Source: Daejeonella rubra | GTDB lineage: Bacteria > Bacteroidota > Bacteroidia > Sphingobacteriales > Sphingobacteriaceae | Assembly (NCBI RefSeq): GCF_900103545.1 | Contig: NZ_FNHH01000010.1 | Coordinates: 1-64,000, forward strand | DNA length: 64,000 bases | Direction: 5' to 3' | Shown here: positions 16,411 through 26,752 of the stretch, one piece after another | Position numbering within the stretch: position 1 is the stretch's first letter | Layout: every line of letters starts with the position of its first letter | Program-made: the position numbers and the translations under genes | Notes under the pieces: generated by a model | Told to the model about the DNA's origin: nothing | Database searches by the model: none | The model's input: only the letters and a program-made list of their open reading frames with translations

Positions 16411-17100
16411 ATGGATGTTTTCGGCAGAGTTTTAAAGGATCATTATCAGGGAAGACAAAAAGGCAAATTATGGCTGCATAACAGTTATGGAAAGCCGGAA
16501 GATATGCCTGTGGATATTTTTTACAGGACTAAAAATGAGTTGACAGAACTTGAATCCATGGCTATTGAACTTTGTGAAGGCAATACTCTGGATATCGGGG
16601 CCGGTGTAGGCAGCCATGCTTTAATTTTACAGAATCGGGGCATCGATGTTACGGCGATCGAAATATCAGAATCAGCATGTGATATCATGCGAAGAAGGGG
16701 TGTTAAAAAGGTAATCAATGCTGATATCCTTCAGTTTGAATCTGAGCAATTTGACACAGTAATAATGCTAATGAATGGAATTGGGCTTTGCGGTGATATC
16801 AAAGGACTTCATAACTTTCTGGATTATTTAAAGCGGCTTTTATTGCCAGGCGGACAGGTAATTTTTGATTCTTCTGATATTGCTTATCTGTACAAAGCTG
16901 ATGAATTTATTGCCAGCAATTATTATGGGGAAATTTCATACCAATATGAATATCAATCAATTAAGGGCAAGTGGTTTAAGTGGCTTTATGTTGATTTTCC
17001 CATGCTTCAACAAATTGCAGAAAAAATCGGCTGGCAGTGTGAAATGATCTATGAGGATGATATGGACCAATATCTTGCACGTATGCGGAGATCAGACTAA
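16411..17100 (+). CDS. Class I SAM-dependent methyltransferase
   Basis: 229 aa. The Rossmann motifs are clear: motif I LDIGAGVGSHAL near residues 50-62, motif II with acidic end VTAIEIS, post-II INADILQF, and LLPGGQVIFDSSD near 145-157. Its substrate cannot be told. The C-terminal part (residues 165-229) has a short helical/beta segment typical of small-molecule or protein methyltransferases. It stands alone, divergent from the DUF2130 gene, and 178 bp before the next gene, with nothing recognised in that gap. Confidence 0.9.
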   Translation: MDVFGRVLKDHYQGRQKGKLWLHNSYGKPEDMPVDIFYRTKNELTELESMAIELCEGNTLDIGAGVGSHALILQNRGIDVTAIEISESACDIMRRRGVKKVINADILQFESEQFDTVIMLMNGIGLCGDIKGLHNFLDYLKRLLLPGGQVIFDSSDIAYLYKADEFIASNYYGEISYQYEYQSIKGKWFKWLYVDFPMLQQIAEKIGWQCEMIYEDDMDQYLARMRRSD

Positions 17101-17278
17101 GCAGATTGGATTTTTTCATTTTTAATTATTTGTTCAATCAAAAACATAAATTCCCTTTAAAAATATACAATCTCATAACATGATTTTAATATGTATACGG
17201 ATAGAAATGCAATACTTTGTATTTTGATTAATTTATAAGCTCCAGCGACATTCAATCTTATTTTCAATATAGTTCAAT

Positions 17279-20059
17279 ATGAAAAAAATCACAGGCTTTA
17301 TTATTCTTGCACTAATTTCTGCGACCTGCTATTCTCAGGTTCCTAAAGCTATAATTTCAGCGCCAGCAGGTGATGAATATGTTATTATCCGTAAAAATGG
17401 ACAAACCATTCTTCCTAATGGCCGGATCATCAGTCCTTCAGGAAAAACGCATCAGGTTGCTCCCCACCCCTATGGACTTGCAATCAGTAATGATGGAAAT
17501 ATAGCGATTACAGCAAATTCGGGTACAAGTCCGCTTTCAATCAGTATCCTGAAAAACATTCAATCAGAAAATCCTGAGATCATGCAGGTCCCTGAATCAC
17601 CAAAAGGAGATAAAGGTATTATTGAATCGGTGTTTATGGGGTTGGCCATATCACCCGACAATAAAATTGTCTATGTAGCTGGCGGACAGGCTAATAAAGT
17701 ATACAAATTTGATATTGAAACAGGCAAGTCACTGGGGTCAATCGACTGCAGATCCAAGAGCATTAAATTTGATTATTCCCATGGTTTTATTGGCGATATG
17801 GTTTTGAGCAAGGACGGACGCTTTCTTTATGCTGTAGACCAGATCGGTTTCAGGATGATCTGTATTGACACAAAACTGAATAAACTCATATCATCTTGCC
17901 CCGTAGGAAGATACCCTTTTGGCATAACTCTCTCAAAAGATGAAAACACGGTATATGTAGCTAATGTTGGAATGTTTGAGTACAGTTATATAAAACGGAA
18001 AGACAAGGGAGTATGGCAAAATACATCGGTAGATAAACCAGCCTTTGCATATGACACCCCGGAAGCAGAAAAAGGCTTTGAAAATGATTCCATCAAGGTG
18101 AAAGGACTTGGCCCGGTGAATGCACCTGAATCATTCTCAGTTTGGGCTGTACAGGTCAATAACCCATTGAAACCAAGGGTATTCTCAAAAACTAAGACAG
18201 GTAACCTTGTCGGACAAATAGTTGACGGAGTTCCGGCAGTCGGTGGTTCAAGTCCGAATTCGATTGTTACTGCAGGTAATTATGTCTTTATCAGTAATGG
18301 TAACAACGATAACATAACCGTTCTTGATAGTCGTAAACAAAAAATAATAACACATATCAAACTTAGTACTGAGGAAAAACTAAGTAAGCTAAGAGGCATA
18401 ATTCCATTTGGACTGGCAGTTTCCCCGGATGAGAAACGGGTTTATGTTGCCGAATCAGGAATTAATGCAATAGCGGTAATTGATGTCCCAACACTGAAAG
18501 TGATCGGCCATATTCCGGCAGGATGGTTTCCGGCAAAACTAAAAGTATCACCTGACGGTAAAAAGCTGATCATCGCCAATGCTAAAGGGTTTGGAAGCGG
18601 ACCCAATGGCGGACTAACATTTAAACAAGGTTCAGCAGGAAGTTATATTGGCAGTTTGATGAATGGAAATGTACAGGTTACAGATATTCCTGTGGATAAA
18701 GAATTGTTGAATACCACCAGAGAGGTCATAGCTAATAATTTCCTGATCAAAGATGAATCTGATCCATCCTTTGATTGGCGAAAGAAAAATCCGGTTCCTC
18801 TTTATCCTGGCCAAAAAGAATCTCCAATAAAACATATCGTATTCATTTCCAAAGAGAACCGGACATATGATGAAGTTTTTGGTCAGGTAAAAAAAGCAAA
18901 AGGCGACTCTACAATTTCAAGATATGGTAAGGGAGTAACATTCAGTAACAGTGACAAAAGTATTCGAATTGAGAATGCTGATATCATGCCCAATCATCAG
19001 AAACTTGCCGGAAACTTTGCAATCAGTGATAATTTTTATGTAGATGCTGATGTATCTGCAGATGGGCACAGATGGCTTGTTAACACCTACCCTAACCAAT
19101 GGGTTGAGGCAACTACGGCAGCAGGTTATGGAGATAACAGGACTTATAAAAAAGATTCGAATGCACCAGGTAATTTAGGTATCAATGGATCGGCAGGAGC
19201 AATTTTTCCTGAAGATTATAATGAAGCAGGATCCATGTGGGATCATTTGGCCAGAAATCAGATCAACTATTTCAATTTTGGTTTTGGAGTAATGTTCGAG
19301 CCCGGTGATTATAAAGACCATTATAAATATGGAGGGATCAAACATATTGCGAATTACCCAATGCCAAAATCATTGTATTCCAAGACCTCCTATTCCTATC
19401 CAACCTACAATATGGCTATTCCTGATCAATTCAGAGCTACGGTATTTGAAAAGGAGTTTAATGAGAAATGGGGTAAAGGTAAAGAAGCTATGCCTGCTGT
19501 TCTGACTGTTATTTTACCCAATGATCATGGTGCAGCTGAACGTCCTAAAGCAGGATATCCTTTCCGGGAGAGCTATATGGCCGATAATGATCTGGCATTG
19601 GGCAGGGTAGTTGAATTTCTTTCCCATACCCCCTATTGGAAAAATATGCTCATTGTAATTACAGAAGATGATGCCCAAAATGGAGTGGATCATGTTGATG
19701 CACACCGAAGTATTTTAATGGCTGTATCGCCATATATCAGGAGAGATCATGTAAGTCATACTCACACAAGTTTTGGAAGCATATTTAAGACATTCTGGAA
19801 TATCCTGGGAATACCATACCTGAATCAGTACGATGCATCTGCCAGTGATCTTGGAGATATGTTTACAGAAACTCCGGATTTCACTCCATACAAGGCTGTT
19901 CCTGTAGACGCCAGAATTTTTGATCCGCAGAAAGCCCTTGATCCATTTGATGAGAAATTTGATTGGAAAGCCTTAAAAGATGGCCCTGAAATGGATAATA
20001 TGAAAGACATGATCCGGGAAAGCAAGAACCAGGATAAACTAAAGGCGAAAGACAAATAA
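17279..20059 (+). CDS. YncE-type beta-propeller / phosphoesterase fusion, exported
   Basis: 926 aa with a signal peptide (residues 1-19, ITGFIILALISATCYS). Residues 20-490 are a YVTN/YncE-like beta-propeller with repeated blades (e.g. GLAISPDNKIVYVAGG, GLAVSPDEKRVYVAES). Residues 515-900 are a phosphoesterase domain of the phospholipase C/acid phosphatase superfamily: HIVFISKENRTYDEVFGQ, MPNHQKLA, LPNDHGAAE and ITEDDAQNGVDHVDAHR, which supply metal-binding D, E, N and H residues. It probably hydrolyses phosphoesters in the periplasm or outside. This bifunctional architecture is common in Bacteroidota. It is convergent with the epimerase gene, 14 bp apart. Confidence 0.92.
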   Translation: MKKITGFIILALISATCYSQVPKAIISAPAGDEYVIIRKNGQTILPNGRIISPSGKTHQVAPHPYGLAISNDGNIAITANSGTSPLSISILKNIQSENPEIMQVPESPKGDKGIIESVFMGLAISPDNKIVYVAGGQANKVYKFDIETGKSLGSIDCRSKSIKFDYSHGFIGDMVLSKDGRFLYAVDQIGFRMICIDTKLNKLISSCPVGRYPFGITLSKDENTVYVANVGMFEYSYIKRKDKGVWQNTSVDKPAFAYDTPEAEKGFENDSIKVKGLGPVNAPESFSVWAVQVNNPLKPRVFSKTKTGNLVGQIVDGVPAVGGSSPNSIVTAGNYVFISNGNNDNITVLDSRKQKIITHIKLSTEEKLSKLRGIIPFGLAVSPDEKRVYVAESGINAIAVIDVPTLKVIGHIPAGWFPAKLKVSPDGKKLIIANAKGFGSGPNGGLTFKQGSAGSYIGSLMNGNVQVTDIPVDKELLNTTREVIANNFLIKDESDPSFDWRKKNPVPLYPGQKESPIKHIVFISKENRTYDEVFGQVKKAKGDSTISRYGKGVTFSNSDKSIRIENADIMPNHQKLAGNFAISDNFYVDADVSADGHRWLVNTYPNQWVEATTAAGYGDNRTYKKDSNAPGNLGINGSAGAIFPEDYNEAGSMWDHLARNQINYFNFGFGVMFEPGDYKDHYKYGGIKHIANYPMPKSLYSKTSYSYPTYNMAIPDQFRATVFEKEFNEKWGKGKEAMPAVLTVILPNDHGAAERPKAGYPFRESYMADNDLALGRVVEFLSHTPYWKNMLIVITEDDAQNGVDHVDAHRSILMAVSPYIRRDHVSHTHTSFGSIFKTFWNILGIPYLNQYDASASDLGDMFTETPDFTPYKAVPVDARIFDPQKALDPFDEKFDWKALKDGPEMDNMKDMIRESKNQDKLKAKDK

Positions 20060-20073
20060 TAAATAATGTCAGA

Positions 20074-20943
20074 CTAATTCACACCGATAATAAATTCAGC
20101 CTTGAAAGATTTGGAGCTTTCAAGAGAAAGTATACCCTCTTTAAGGCTGAAATCTTTCAATTCACCTTCTGTATCTGCATAGCCTAACCATGGTTCTATA
20201 CAAACGAAGTCAGCTCCAGGCGGTGCCCAAATTCCCAATGACGTAAAATCAGGAAAAGAAATAGAAATGAAATTAGGGGTCTTATGATTTTTAATCAGCA
20301 CCTCTCTTGAAACAAGTTTTTTGAATACAAGGGCATCGCTTTTAAATAGATCCGGCCTCAGATTAATCCTATTTGACTCTGTAACAAGCTTCTCTGTATT
20401 GCCGGTAAAAAAACCATCACTATTCAGAAGATGTTTTTCCAGCACTTCAGTGGCTGCAAATTCTAAATAATAATCAGTGTAATCCTCATGTTCGTAAAAT
20501 GGAATATTAAAAGCCGGATGAGCTCCAATAGAAAAATACATGGTATGATCATCAAGATTAATCACATGATATAAAACACTGAGTTCTGAATCCCGAAGCT
20601 CATATGTTACCTCAAACGCAAATTTAAACGGAAATACTGCAAGTGTAGATTCCGAATAATTCAGGATGAATTTAGCCTTGGTACTTGTGGAATCAACTAG
20701 TTCAAATTCGGAGTGACGTGCAAAACCATGTCTTTTCACAGGGTATTTTTGACCATCGATCAGGATTTGATTATCGATGCATGATCCCACTACCGGAAAC
20801 AAATTGGGAGCATGAAATCCCCAAACAGAAGGATCTGCCTGCCATAAATGCTCCAGTCCATTCAGCTTATTAAAGAGGGAACTTAATTCAGCACCCTTTG
20901 AATTAATAGTAACCTTTAGGAAATTGTTTTCGAGACTTATCAT
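20074..20943 (-). CDS. Aldose 1-epimerase family protein, LacX-like
   Basis: 289 aa. The galactose-mutarotase fold is visible: an N-terminal segment with INSKGAELSSL, HLWQADPSVWGFHAPNLFPVVG, the KRHGFARHSEFE histidine motif near residue 85, SIGAHPAFNIPF near 150 (second histidine), and CIEPWLGYAD near 250. The form without some GalM residues is the LacX/YphB-type group, whose substrate (aldoses or hexose phosphates) is uncertain. Start: ATG 20943. It is cytoplasmic, with no signal peptide. Convergent with the phosphoesterase gene. Confidence 0.9.
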   Translation of the reverse strand: MISLENNFLKVTINSKGAELSSLFNKLNGLEHLWQADPSVWGFHAPNLFPVVGSCIDNQILIDGQKYPVKRHGFARHSEFELVDSTSTKAKFILNYSESTLAVFPFKFAFEVTYELRDSELSVLYHVINLDDHTMYFSIGAHPAFNIPFYEHEDYTDYYLEFAATEVLEKHLLNSDGFFTGNTEKLVTESNRINLRPDLFKSDALVFKKLVSREVLIKNHKTPNFISISFPDFTSLGIWAPPGADFVCIEPWLGYADTEGELKDFSLKEGILSLESSKSFKAEFIIGVN

Positions 20944-20988
20944 TCAAAGAATAAATTAAGAATCACAAACTATCAATATAGCATAGCC

Positions 20989-21019
20989 CTATATGCCTAT
21001 ATGCCTATATGCCTATATG
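20989..21019. repeat. 8-bp tandem repeat, nearly four copies (ctatatgc)
   Basis: Three perfect copies and one partial copy of ctatatgc lie in the gap between the epimerase and RhlE-like genes. A short unit such as this can change copy number between strains. No promoter role can be shown. Confidence 0.85.
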
Positions 21020-21064
21020 AAATAAGGGCATTTGACATAAAAATAGCTGTTCTAAATGATAAAA

Positions 21065-22315
21065 TCAAGCCTTTCGCTTAACCCAGACCTTTTTCTTTCC
21101 GTTCCTGTTATTACCTCCTGTTGAAGGCCTTCTGGTTGTGGGACTATAAACCGGCCCTTCACCAAGTTCTTCAGGCAATGTCATTCTAGGGATTTCCTTT
21201 CCGATCAGGTTTTCAATAAATGAGAATTTTCGCTGATCCTTTTCATTGACAAAAGTAATGGCTGTTCCTGTCGTTTCGGCTCTTGCTGTTCTTCCAATTC
21301 TATGGATATAATCTTCAGGATCTGGTGGCACATCAAAATTTATCACCAGGCTGATTCCTTCAACATCAATTCCTCTGCTTAAAACATCGGTTCCAATAAT
21401 CACAGGCAAAACCCTGCTTTTAAATGCTCTTAAAACAGTCTCACGTTGTTCCTGTTCAAGATCTGAGTGAAATGCTTCCGATTTGATACCTTCTCTGCGG
21501 AGAGTTCGGTTCAGATCTTTAACTGTTTCCTTACGGGAACAGAAAATTAAAACACTCTTATAATCCCCTCCTTTCAGCAAGGAGCTAATGAGTTTAACTT
21601 TTTGATTATCATGAACCATGTAAACCTGCTGAGAAATACCAACTGCAGGCTGAGAAAGAGCAATATTAATCTGTTGTGGATCTTTCAAAATGGTATTTGC
21701 CAGAGTTCTGATCTTCGGAGGCATAGTTGCCGAGAAAAGCAATGTCTGACGTTCTTTAGGCAAATTACCGATGATCCTTAAAATATCTTCATAAAAACCC
21801 ATGTCGAGCATGCGGTCAGCCTCATCCAAAACAAGATATTGAAGATGGTCCAATTTAATTACCCCGGAGGCCAGGTGTGCAATTAATCTTCCAGGTGTTG
21901 CAATAACAATATCCACACCATCCATCATGGCACGGCGCTGTTGTTCATAGATCATACCATCACCACCGCCATAAACAGCAATGGAACTTATGCCTGCAAA
22001 ATAGGCAAGGCCTTCTACCTGTTGATCGATCTGTTGAGCAAGCTCCCGTGTAGGAGCAAGAATAAGAGCTTTAGTATGCTTTTTATCCGATGTACTGATA
22101 TGTTGCAATACTGGTAATAAATAGGACGCTGTTTTTCCTGTGCCGGTTTGTGCACAGGCGATCAGATCTTTATGTTGAAGTATTAATGGAATTGCCTGTG
22201 CTTGTATTGGAGTAGGTTTAACATAACCCATACTCTGCAAACCCTCAAGTAATTGAGGATCAAAGTTAAAATCGCTAAATGTCAAGTTGCTGAAATAATT
22301 ATTAAATAAAGACAA
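21065..22315 (-). CDS. DEAD-box RNA helicase, RhlE-like
   Basis: 416 aa with all canonical motifs: Q motif (GYVKPTPIQAQAIP), Walker A AQTGTGKT, PTRELA, TPGR, DEAD (VLDEADRML), SAT, the TDVLSRGID box and HRIGRTAR. A basic tail (residues 385-416, rich in R, K, G and N) is typical of RhlE and would bind RNA. It unwinds RNA duplexes with ATP, for ribosome assembly or RNA decay at low temperature. The start is TTG at 22315, as no in-frame ATG precedes the conserved N-terminus. It serves as the intact comparison for the degenerate helicase at 8822-10108. Confidence 0.95.
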   Translation of the reverse strand: MSLFNNYFSNLTFSDFNFDPQLLEGLQSMGYVKPTPIQAQAIPLILQHKDLIACAQTGTGKTASYLLPVLQHISTSDKKHTKALILAPTRELAQQIDQQVEGLAYFAGISSIAVYGGGDGMIYEQQRRAMMDGVDIVIATPGRLIAHLASGVIKLDHLQYLVLDEADRMLDMGFYEDILRIIGNLPKERQTLLFSATMPPKIRTLANTILKDPQQINIALSQPAVGISQQVYMVHDNQKVKLISSLLKGGDYKSVLIFCSRKETVKDLNRTLRREGIKSEAFHSDLEQEQRETVLRAFKSRVLPVIIGTDVLSRGIDVEGISLVINFDVPPDPEDYIHRIGRTARAETTGTAITFVNEKDQRKFSFIENLIGKEIPRMTLPEELGEGPVYSPTTRRPSTGGNNRNGKKKVWVKRKA

Positions 22316-22602
22316 AGGTAGTTAAAACAAAGGACTTTGGTAATTGGATATTCCAGTTTGAATTTGAAGCTAAAATTTGAGAATATTGATTAAATCAGGC
22401 TACTTCTCCAATAATTATCTATTGAAAATTATTAATAATCAAATGTCAACTGATTTATTAACACCCGTAAATTTCTCAACAAATAAAATCTATATGGAAA
22501 TTTTTCCTAATTTTGAATCCCGTACAATACGATGTTTTTATTGCCTTCAACAGGATAATTTCTGTTATCTCAATAAAAGCTTTTAGAAATCCTACAGATA
22601 TC

Positions 22603-24213
22603 ATGACTAAATACATTTTTGTTACGGGCGGCGTTACTTCGTCGTTAGGAAAGGGTATTATTTCCGCTTCTCTTGCAAAACTTCTGCAATCCAGAGGTTA
22701 CCGCGTAACCATTCAAAAGTTCGATCCATATATTAATATCGATCCGGGAACTTTAAACCCCTATGAACATGGCGAATGTTATGTTACCGAAGATGGCGCT
22801 GAGACGGATCTTGATCTTGGACATTATGAACGTTTCCTGAATGTTCCTACCTCACAGGCAAATAATATCACAACAGGTCGTATCTATCAGAATGTGATCA
22901 ATAAAGAGCGTGAAGGTGCTTATCTGGGTAAAACAGTACAGGTTGTACCCCATATTACTGACGAGATAAAGCGCAATATGAAAATATTGGGTGAAACAGG
23001 CAATTTTGATATTGTAATTACTGAACTAGGTGGAACTGTTGGTGATATTGAATCGCTGCCATTTATCGAAGCTGTTCGACAATTACGCTGGGAACTTGGT
23101 TCAGGCAATTCTCTGGTTATACATTTAACTTTGGTTCCTTTTCTGGCTGCTGCAGGTGAGCTGAAGACTAAGCCTACACAGCATTCTGTTAAGATGCTGC
23201 TTGAATATGGTATTCAACCAGATATTTTAGTTTGCCGTACAGAGCATCACATACCTCAGGAATTACGCAAAAAAATCGCCCTTTTCTGTAATGTTAATCT
23301 GAATGCGGTAATTGAATCGATAGATGCTACTACGATCTATGATGTTCCTTTGCTTATGTTGAAGGAGCAATTAGACAAGACTGTTTTAAGTAAATTAAAA
23401 CTACCTCAAAAAAACGAACCTGATCTTGAAAGCTGGAAGGATTTTCTGGGACGTTTAAAAAACCCAACCAATGAAGTTACTATTGGCCTGGTAGGTAAAT
23501 ATGTTGAATTACCCGATGCCTATAAATCGATAAATGAATCTTTTATTCACGCAGGGGCTAAAAATGAATGCAAGGTTAAAGTAAAGTGCATTCAATCAGA
23601 AAGTATAACCACAGAAAATGTTGCTGAAAAACTAAAAGGTCTTGATGGTGTACTTGTTGCTCCCGGATTCGGAAGTCGTGGTATTGAAGGCAAGATCGAG
23701 GCTATTCAATATGTCAGAGAAAATGAGATTCCATTCTTCGGAATTTGCCTTGGGATGCAATGTGCAGTTGTAGAATTCGCACGAAATGTACTTGGAATTA
23801 AAGATGCGCAAAGCAGTGAAATAGATGAGAACGCCAAAAATCCGGTGATTTCAATGATGGAGGAGCAGAAAAAAGTAAAAAACAAAGGTGGTACCATGCG
23901 TTTGGGATCTTATACATGTGATCTGAAAAAAGGCACTAAAGCAGCTGCAATTTATGGTAAAACCAGAATCACTGAACGTCATCGCCATCGCTATGAATTC
24001 AATAATAAGTATTTAGAGCAATTCGAAAATGCAGGCATGATAGCCTCAGGTATAAATCCTGAAAACAATCTGGTTGAAATCATCGAGTTGAAAAATCATC
24101 CTTTTTTCGTTGCTGGACAATTCCACCCCGAATTAAAATCTACAGTTGATAATCCTCACCCACTTTTTGTTAACTTTGTCGCCGCTTCAATTCTTCATTC
24201 AAAAAAGAAGTAA
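22603..24213 (+). CDS. pyrG: CTP synthase
   Basis: 536 aa. It makes CTP from UTP, ATP and glutamine. The N-terminal synthetase domain starts MTKYIFVTGGVTSSLGKG with its P-loop and includes the EHGECYVTEDGAETDLDLGHYERF nucleotide-binding region (given here as landmarks only up to residue 75). The C-terminal class I glutamine amidotransferase domain has the nucleophile motif GICLGMQC near residue 382 and the late HPE motif in QFHPELKS. The start is the ATG at 22603; a longer in-frame extension to 22513 lacks family similarity. yidC follows 32 bp downstream. Confidence 0.97.
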   Translation: MTKYIFVTGGVTSSLGKGIISASLAKLLQSRGYRVTIQKFDPYINIDPGTLNPYEHGECYVTEDGAETDLDLGHYERFLNVPTSQANNITTGRIYQNVINKEREGAYLGKTVQVVPHITDEIKRNMKILGETGNFDIVITELGGTVGDIESLPFIEAVRQLRWELGSGNSLVIHLTLVPFLAAAGELKTKPTQHSVKMLLEYGIQPDILVCRTEHHIPQELRKKIALFCNVNLNAVIESIDATTIYDVPLLMLKEQLDKTVLSKLKLPQKNEPDLESWKDFLGRLKNPTNEVTIGLVGKYVELPDAYKSINESFIHAGAKNECKVKVKCIQSESITTENVAEKLKGLDGVLVAPGFGSRGIEGKIEAIQYVRENEIPFFGICLGMQCAVVEFARNVLGIKDAQSSEIDENAKNPVISMMEEQKKVKNKGGTMRLGSYTCDLKKGTKAAAIYGKTRITERHRHRYEFNNKYLEQFENAGMIASGINPENNLVEIIELKNHPFFVAGQFHPELKSTVDNPHPLFVNFVAASILHSKKK

Positions 24214-24245
24214 AAGCATTATAGCAAAACAGATTATTAAACGTA

Positions 24246-26108
24246 ATGGATAGAAATACATTTACGGGTCTCTTTTTGATTTTAATCATATTAGTAGGCT
24301 CAACTTTTTTAATGCAACCCTCAGATGAAGATATCAAAAGGGAAAAAGCAAAACAAAGTCAGGATTCAATAGCAAGGATAAAAAAGGCAGAATCGCCTGT
24401 AATTGTTCAGGATACCGCCAAAACAGTAGCCTTACCTGCAATAGATTCAACCCTGATCAAATCAGGTCCATTTGGGTCTGCCCAATCCGGAAGCAGCGAG
24501 CCTGTAGTTATTGAAAACGAATCAATTAAAGTAAAAATCAGCCGTCGCGGTGGAAGAATAGCATCGGTTGAGCTTAAAAACTTTAAAACATACTCTAAAG
24601 AACCATTGGTTATGTTTGAGGGTGAAGGCAATAAATTTGGATTGATCTTCGGTGCTGCAGGACAAAATATCAATACCAACGAGCTTTACTTTACCCCATC
24701 AGTGAATTCTTTATCAGTAAGCAAAACTGACTCCTCTTCAGTAACAATGAGGCTTACTCATTCTGAAGGAAAGTACATCGATTATATCTACAGTCTTAAA
24801 GGCGAGGGCTATAATGTTGGTTTGACCATTGCTACCAAAGGTATGCAGGATGTAATTGCACCTACCCAAAAGAGTATAACACTTAACTGGGAAACTGTAC
24901 TAAAACAAAAAGAAAAAGACCTGCCCAGTGAGCAGCAAAAATACTCAAGTGCATATTTTAAACAAGGCGACGAGAGTGTGGACCACCTTAATTTAACTAA
25001 GTCTGAGACCAAAGAGTTAAATGAAGGAAAGATTAAATGGTTTTCATTCAAACAACACTTCTTTTCAAATGTACTGATTGCAAAAAACAGTTTTGATAAG
25101 GGCGAATTAACGGTAACAACCAGCCCTGATGCAGGTGTAGTAAAGAGCTTCGCAGCAAATATGCAGATACCGGTTCAAAGGCAGGATCAGACTGCATTTC
25201 CAATGGACTTCTATTTTGGCCCGAATCAGCTTAATATTCTTGAGAAGCAGGGTTTTGATATTGAAAAACAGATAGACCTTGGTTACTGGCCATTATTGTA
25301 TATCAACAGATGGGTGGTATTACCTGTATTTAACTTCCTTGAAGGATTTGGATGGGGATATGGCCTAATCATACTGGTATTGACCATTCTACTTAAAATG
25401 GTTCTATTACCATTAACATACAAGTCTTACCTGTCAATGGCTAAGATGCGTATCCTTAAACCAGAAATGGATGAGATCAAGGGTAAAGTTGGTGAAGATA
25501 ACCCTACCCTCCTACAGCAGGAATACTTAAAACTTTACAAGAAAGCAGGTGTAAATCCACTTGGAGGTTGTTTGCCGATGTTGCTGCAGCTTCCTATCAT
25601 CATGGCATTCTTCTTCTTTTTCCCTAACTTATTTGAACTGCGGCAGAGAAGTTTCTTATGGATGGAAGATCTTTCAACTTTTGATGCCTTCTTCCAGATG
25701 GGATTCAATTTACCCTTCCTTGGAAACCACATCAGTTTAATGTGTATCCTGATGACCATTTCTACTCTGATCTATACTTATTTCAACAATCAGGTATCAG
25801 GAGCTACTGGTCAGATGAAATACATTGGTTATATCACCCCGATCATTTTCTTTGGAGTATTGAACAGTTACCCTTCAGGACTTAACTATTACTACTTCCT
25901 GGCTAACATGATGACTTTTGCTCAACAATATATAATCCGAATGTTTGTGAATGATGATAAGATACATGCACAGATCCAGGAGAATAAAAAGAAGCCTCAA
26001 TCAGAAAAGAAAAAATCAGGATTTCAGCAAAGAATGGAAGATTACATGAGGCAACAGCAGCAGACCAAAACTCAACCTGCAAGCTCAACTAAGAAAAAAT
26101 TGAAATAA
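24246..26108 (+). CDS. yidC: Membrane protein insertase YidC
   Basis: 620 aa inner-membrane protein that inserts and folds membrane proteins with or without SecYEG. Order: N-terminal membrane anchor (FLILIILVGSTFLM), a large periplasmic beta-domain (residues 90-350), then the conserved five-helix insertase core from about residue 370 (GWGYGLIILVLTILLKMVLL; KMRILKPEMDEIKGK; NPLGGCLPMLLQLPIIMAFF). A basic, glutamine-rich C-terminal tail (residues 575-620) is typical for Bacteroidota and may bind ribosomes. It is in tandem with pyrG and ends at a strong hairpin terminator. Confidence 0.97.
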   Translation: MDRNTFTGLFLILIILVGSTFLMQPSDEDIKREKAKQSQDSIARIKKAESPVIVQDTAKTVALPAIDSTLIKSGPFGSAQSGSSEPVVIENESIKVKISRRGGRIASVELKNFKTYSKEPLVMFEGEGNKFGLIFGAAGQNINTNELYFTPSVNSLSVSKTDSSSVTMRLTHSEGKYIDYIYSLKGEGYNVGLTIATKGMQDVIAPTQKSITLNWETVLKQKEKDLPSEQQKYSSAYFKQGDESVDHLNLTKSETKELNEGKIKWFSFKQHFFSNVLIAKNSFDKGELTVTTSPDAGVVKSFAANMQIPVQRQDQTAFPMDFYFGPNQLNILEKQGFDIEKQIDLGYWPLLYINRWVVLPVFNFLEGFGWGYGLIILVLTILLKMVLLPLTYKSYLSMAKMRILKPEMDEIKGKVGEDNPTLLQQEYLKLYKKAGVNPLGGCLPMLLQLPIIMAFFFFFPNLFELRQRSFLWMEDLSTFDAFFQMGFNLPFLGNHISLMCILMTISTLIYTYFNNQVSGATGQMKYIGYITPIIFFGVLNSYPSGLNYYYFLANMMTFAQQYIIRMFVNDDKIHAQIQENKKKPQSEKKKSGFQQRMEDYMRQQQQTKTQPASSTKKKLK

Positions 26109-26130
26109 TATTTCAATACTTATCATATAA

Positions 26131-26167
26131 AAACGCTGACAGGATTTTTAAATCTGTCAGCGTTTTT
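26131..26167. terminator. Bidirectional hairpin terminator after yidC
   Basis: A long stem aaacgctgacag / ctgtcagcgttt with T run on one side and A run on the other. It lies between the convergent yidC and lipoprotein genes and overlaps the last codons of the latter, whose stop is at 26157. Confidence 0.9.
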
Positions 26168-26546
26168 TTGCTTTAACCCTGGTGTAGTTTTGTTCCATTG
26201 TTTCAAATACCAGCTCGTCCTCTCCCAGTTCTTTAATCAAAAAAGGAAATTCTCTTTTTTTACCACCTTCGAGTGATTCGGTATAGCGTATCATTTTGCC
26301 ATCCATTTTGTAAGTTCCATGGGATAACTGCTTTCCTCCCCATTCAATTACAAGCTTATTACCAGTAGAAAATACAATTGCAGGGGCTTGTTCTATTAAT
26401 TCGTTCCTTGTAAGGCTATCAGGCGGATTAAAGTTTTCAACTGCTATGTAGTTCCATCTTCCATAAAGATCTTTTGGTTCTATTTCTCTATCACAGGAAG
26501 AGCATAAGAAAATGAAAATAAAAAGTATAAAAGAAGTGAATTTCAT
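26157..26546 (-). CDS. Small lipocalin-like lipoprotein
   Basis: 129 aa. The N-terminus is a lipoprotein signal (FILFIFIFLCSSC, lipid on C18). The mature domain has alternating beta strands (DLYGRWNYIAVENF; LVIEWGGKQLSHGTYKMDGK; ELVFETMEQNYTRVK), which suggests a small lipocalin-like or META-like barrel. Function unknown. Its last codons form part of the shared terminator hairpin with yidC. Start: ATG 26546. Confidence 0.75.
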   Translation of the reverse strand: MKFTSFILFIFIFLCSSCDREIEPKDLYGRWNYIAVENFNPPDSLTRNELIEQAPAIVFSTGNKLVIEWGGKQLSHGTYKMDGKMIRYTESLEGGKKREFPFLIKELGEDELVFETMEQNYTRVKAKKR

Positions 26547-26752
26547 AAAAGCGATAATTTTATTTATAGATAATAAGAAAGGTATTTTACAATAATTAAC
26601 AGATTATATTAATTTATTTAAATCAAAAATATACTATTAAACTGCTCTCTTCAAATTACAAAATGATCATAATTTATTGGTAACATAAGTAACCTCGAAT
26701 GGAATTTTTCAGCTTTACCTTTATGATATTAATTACATTAAAAATCAATGTC

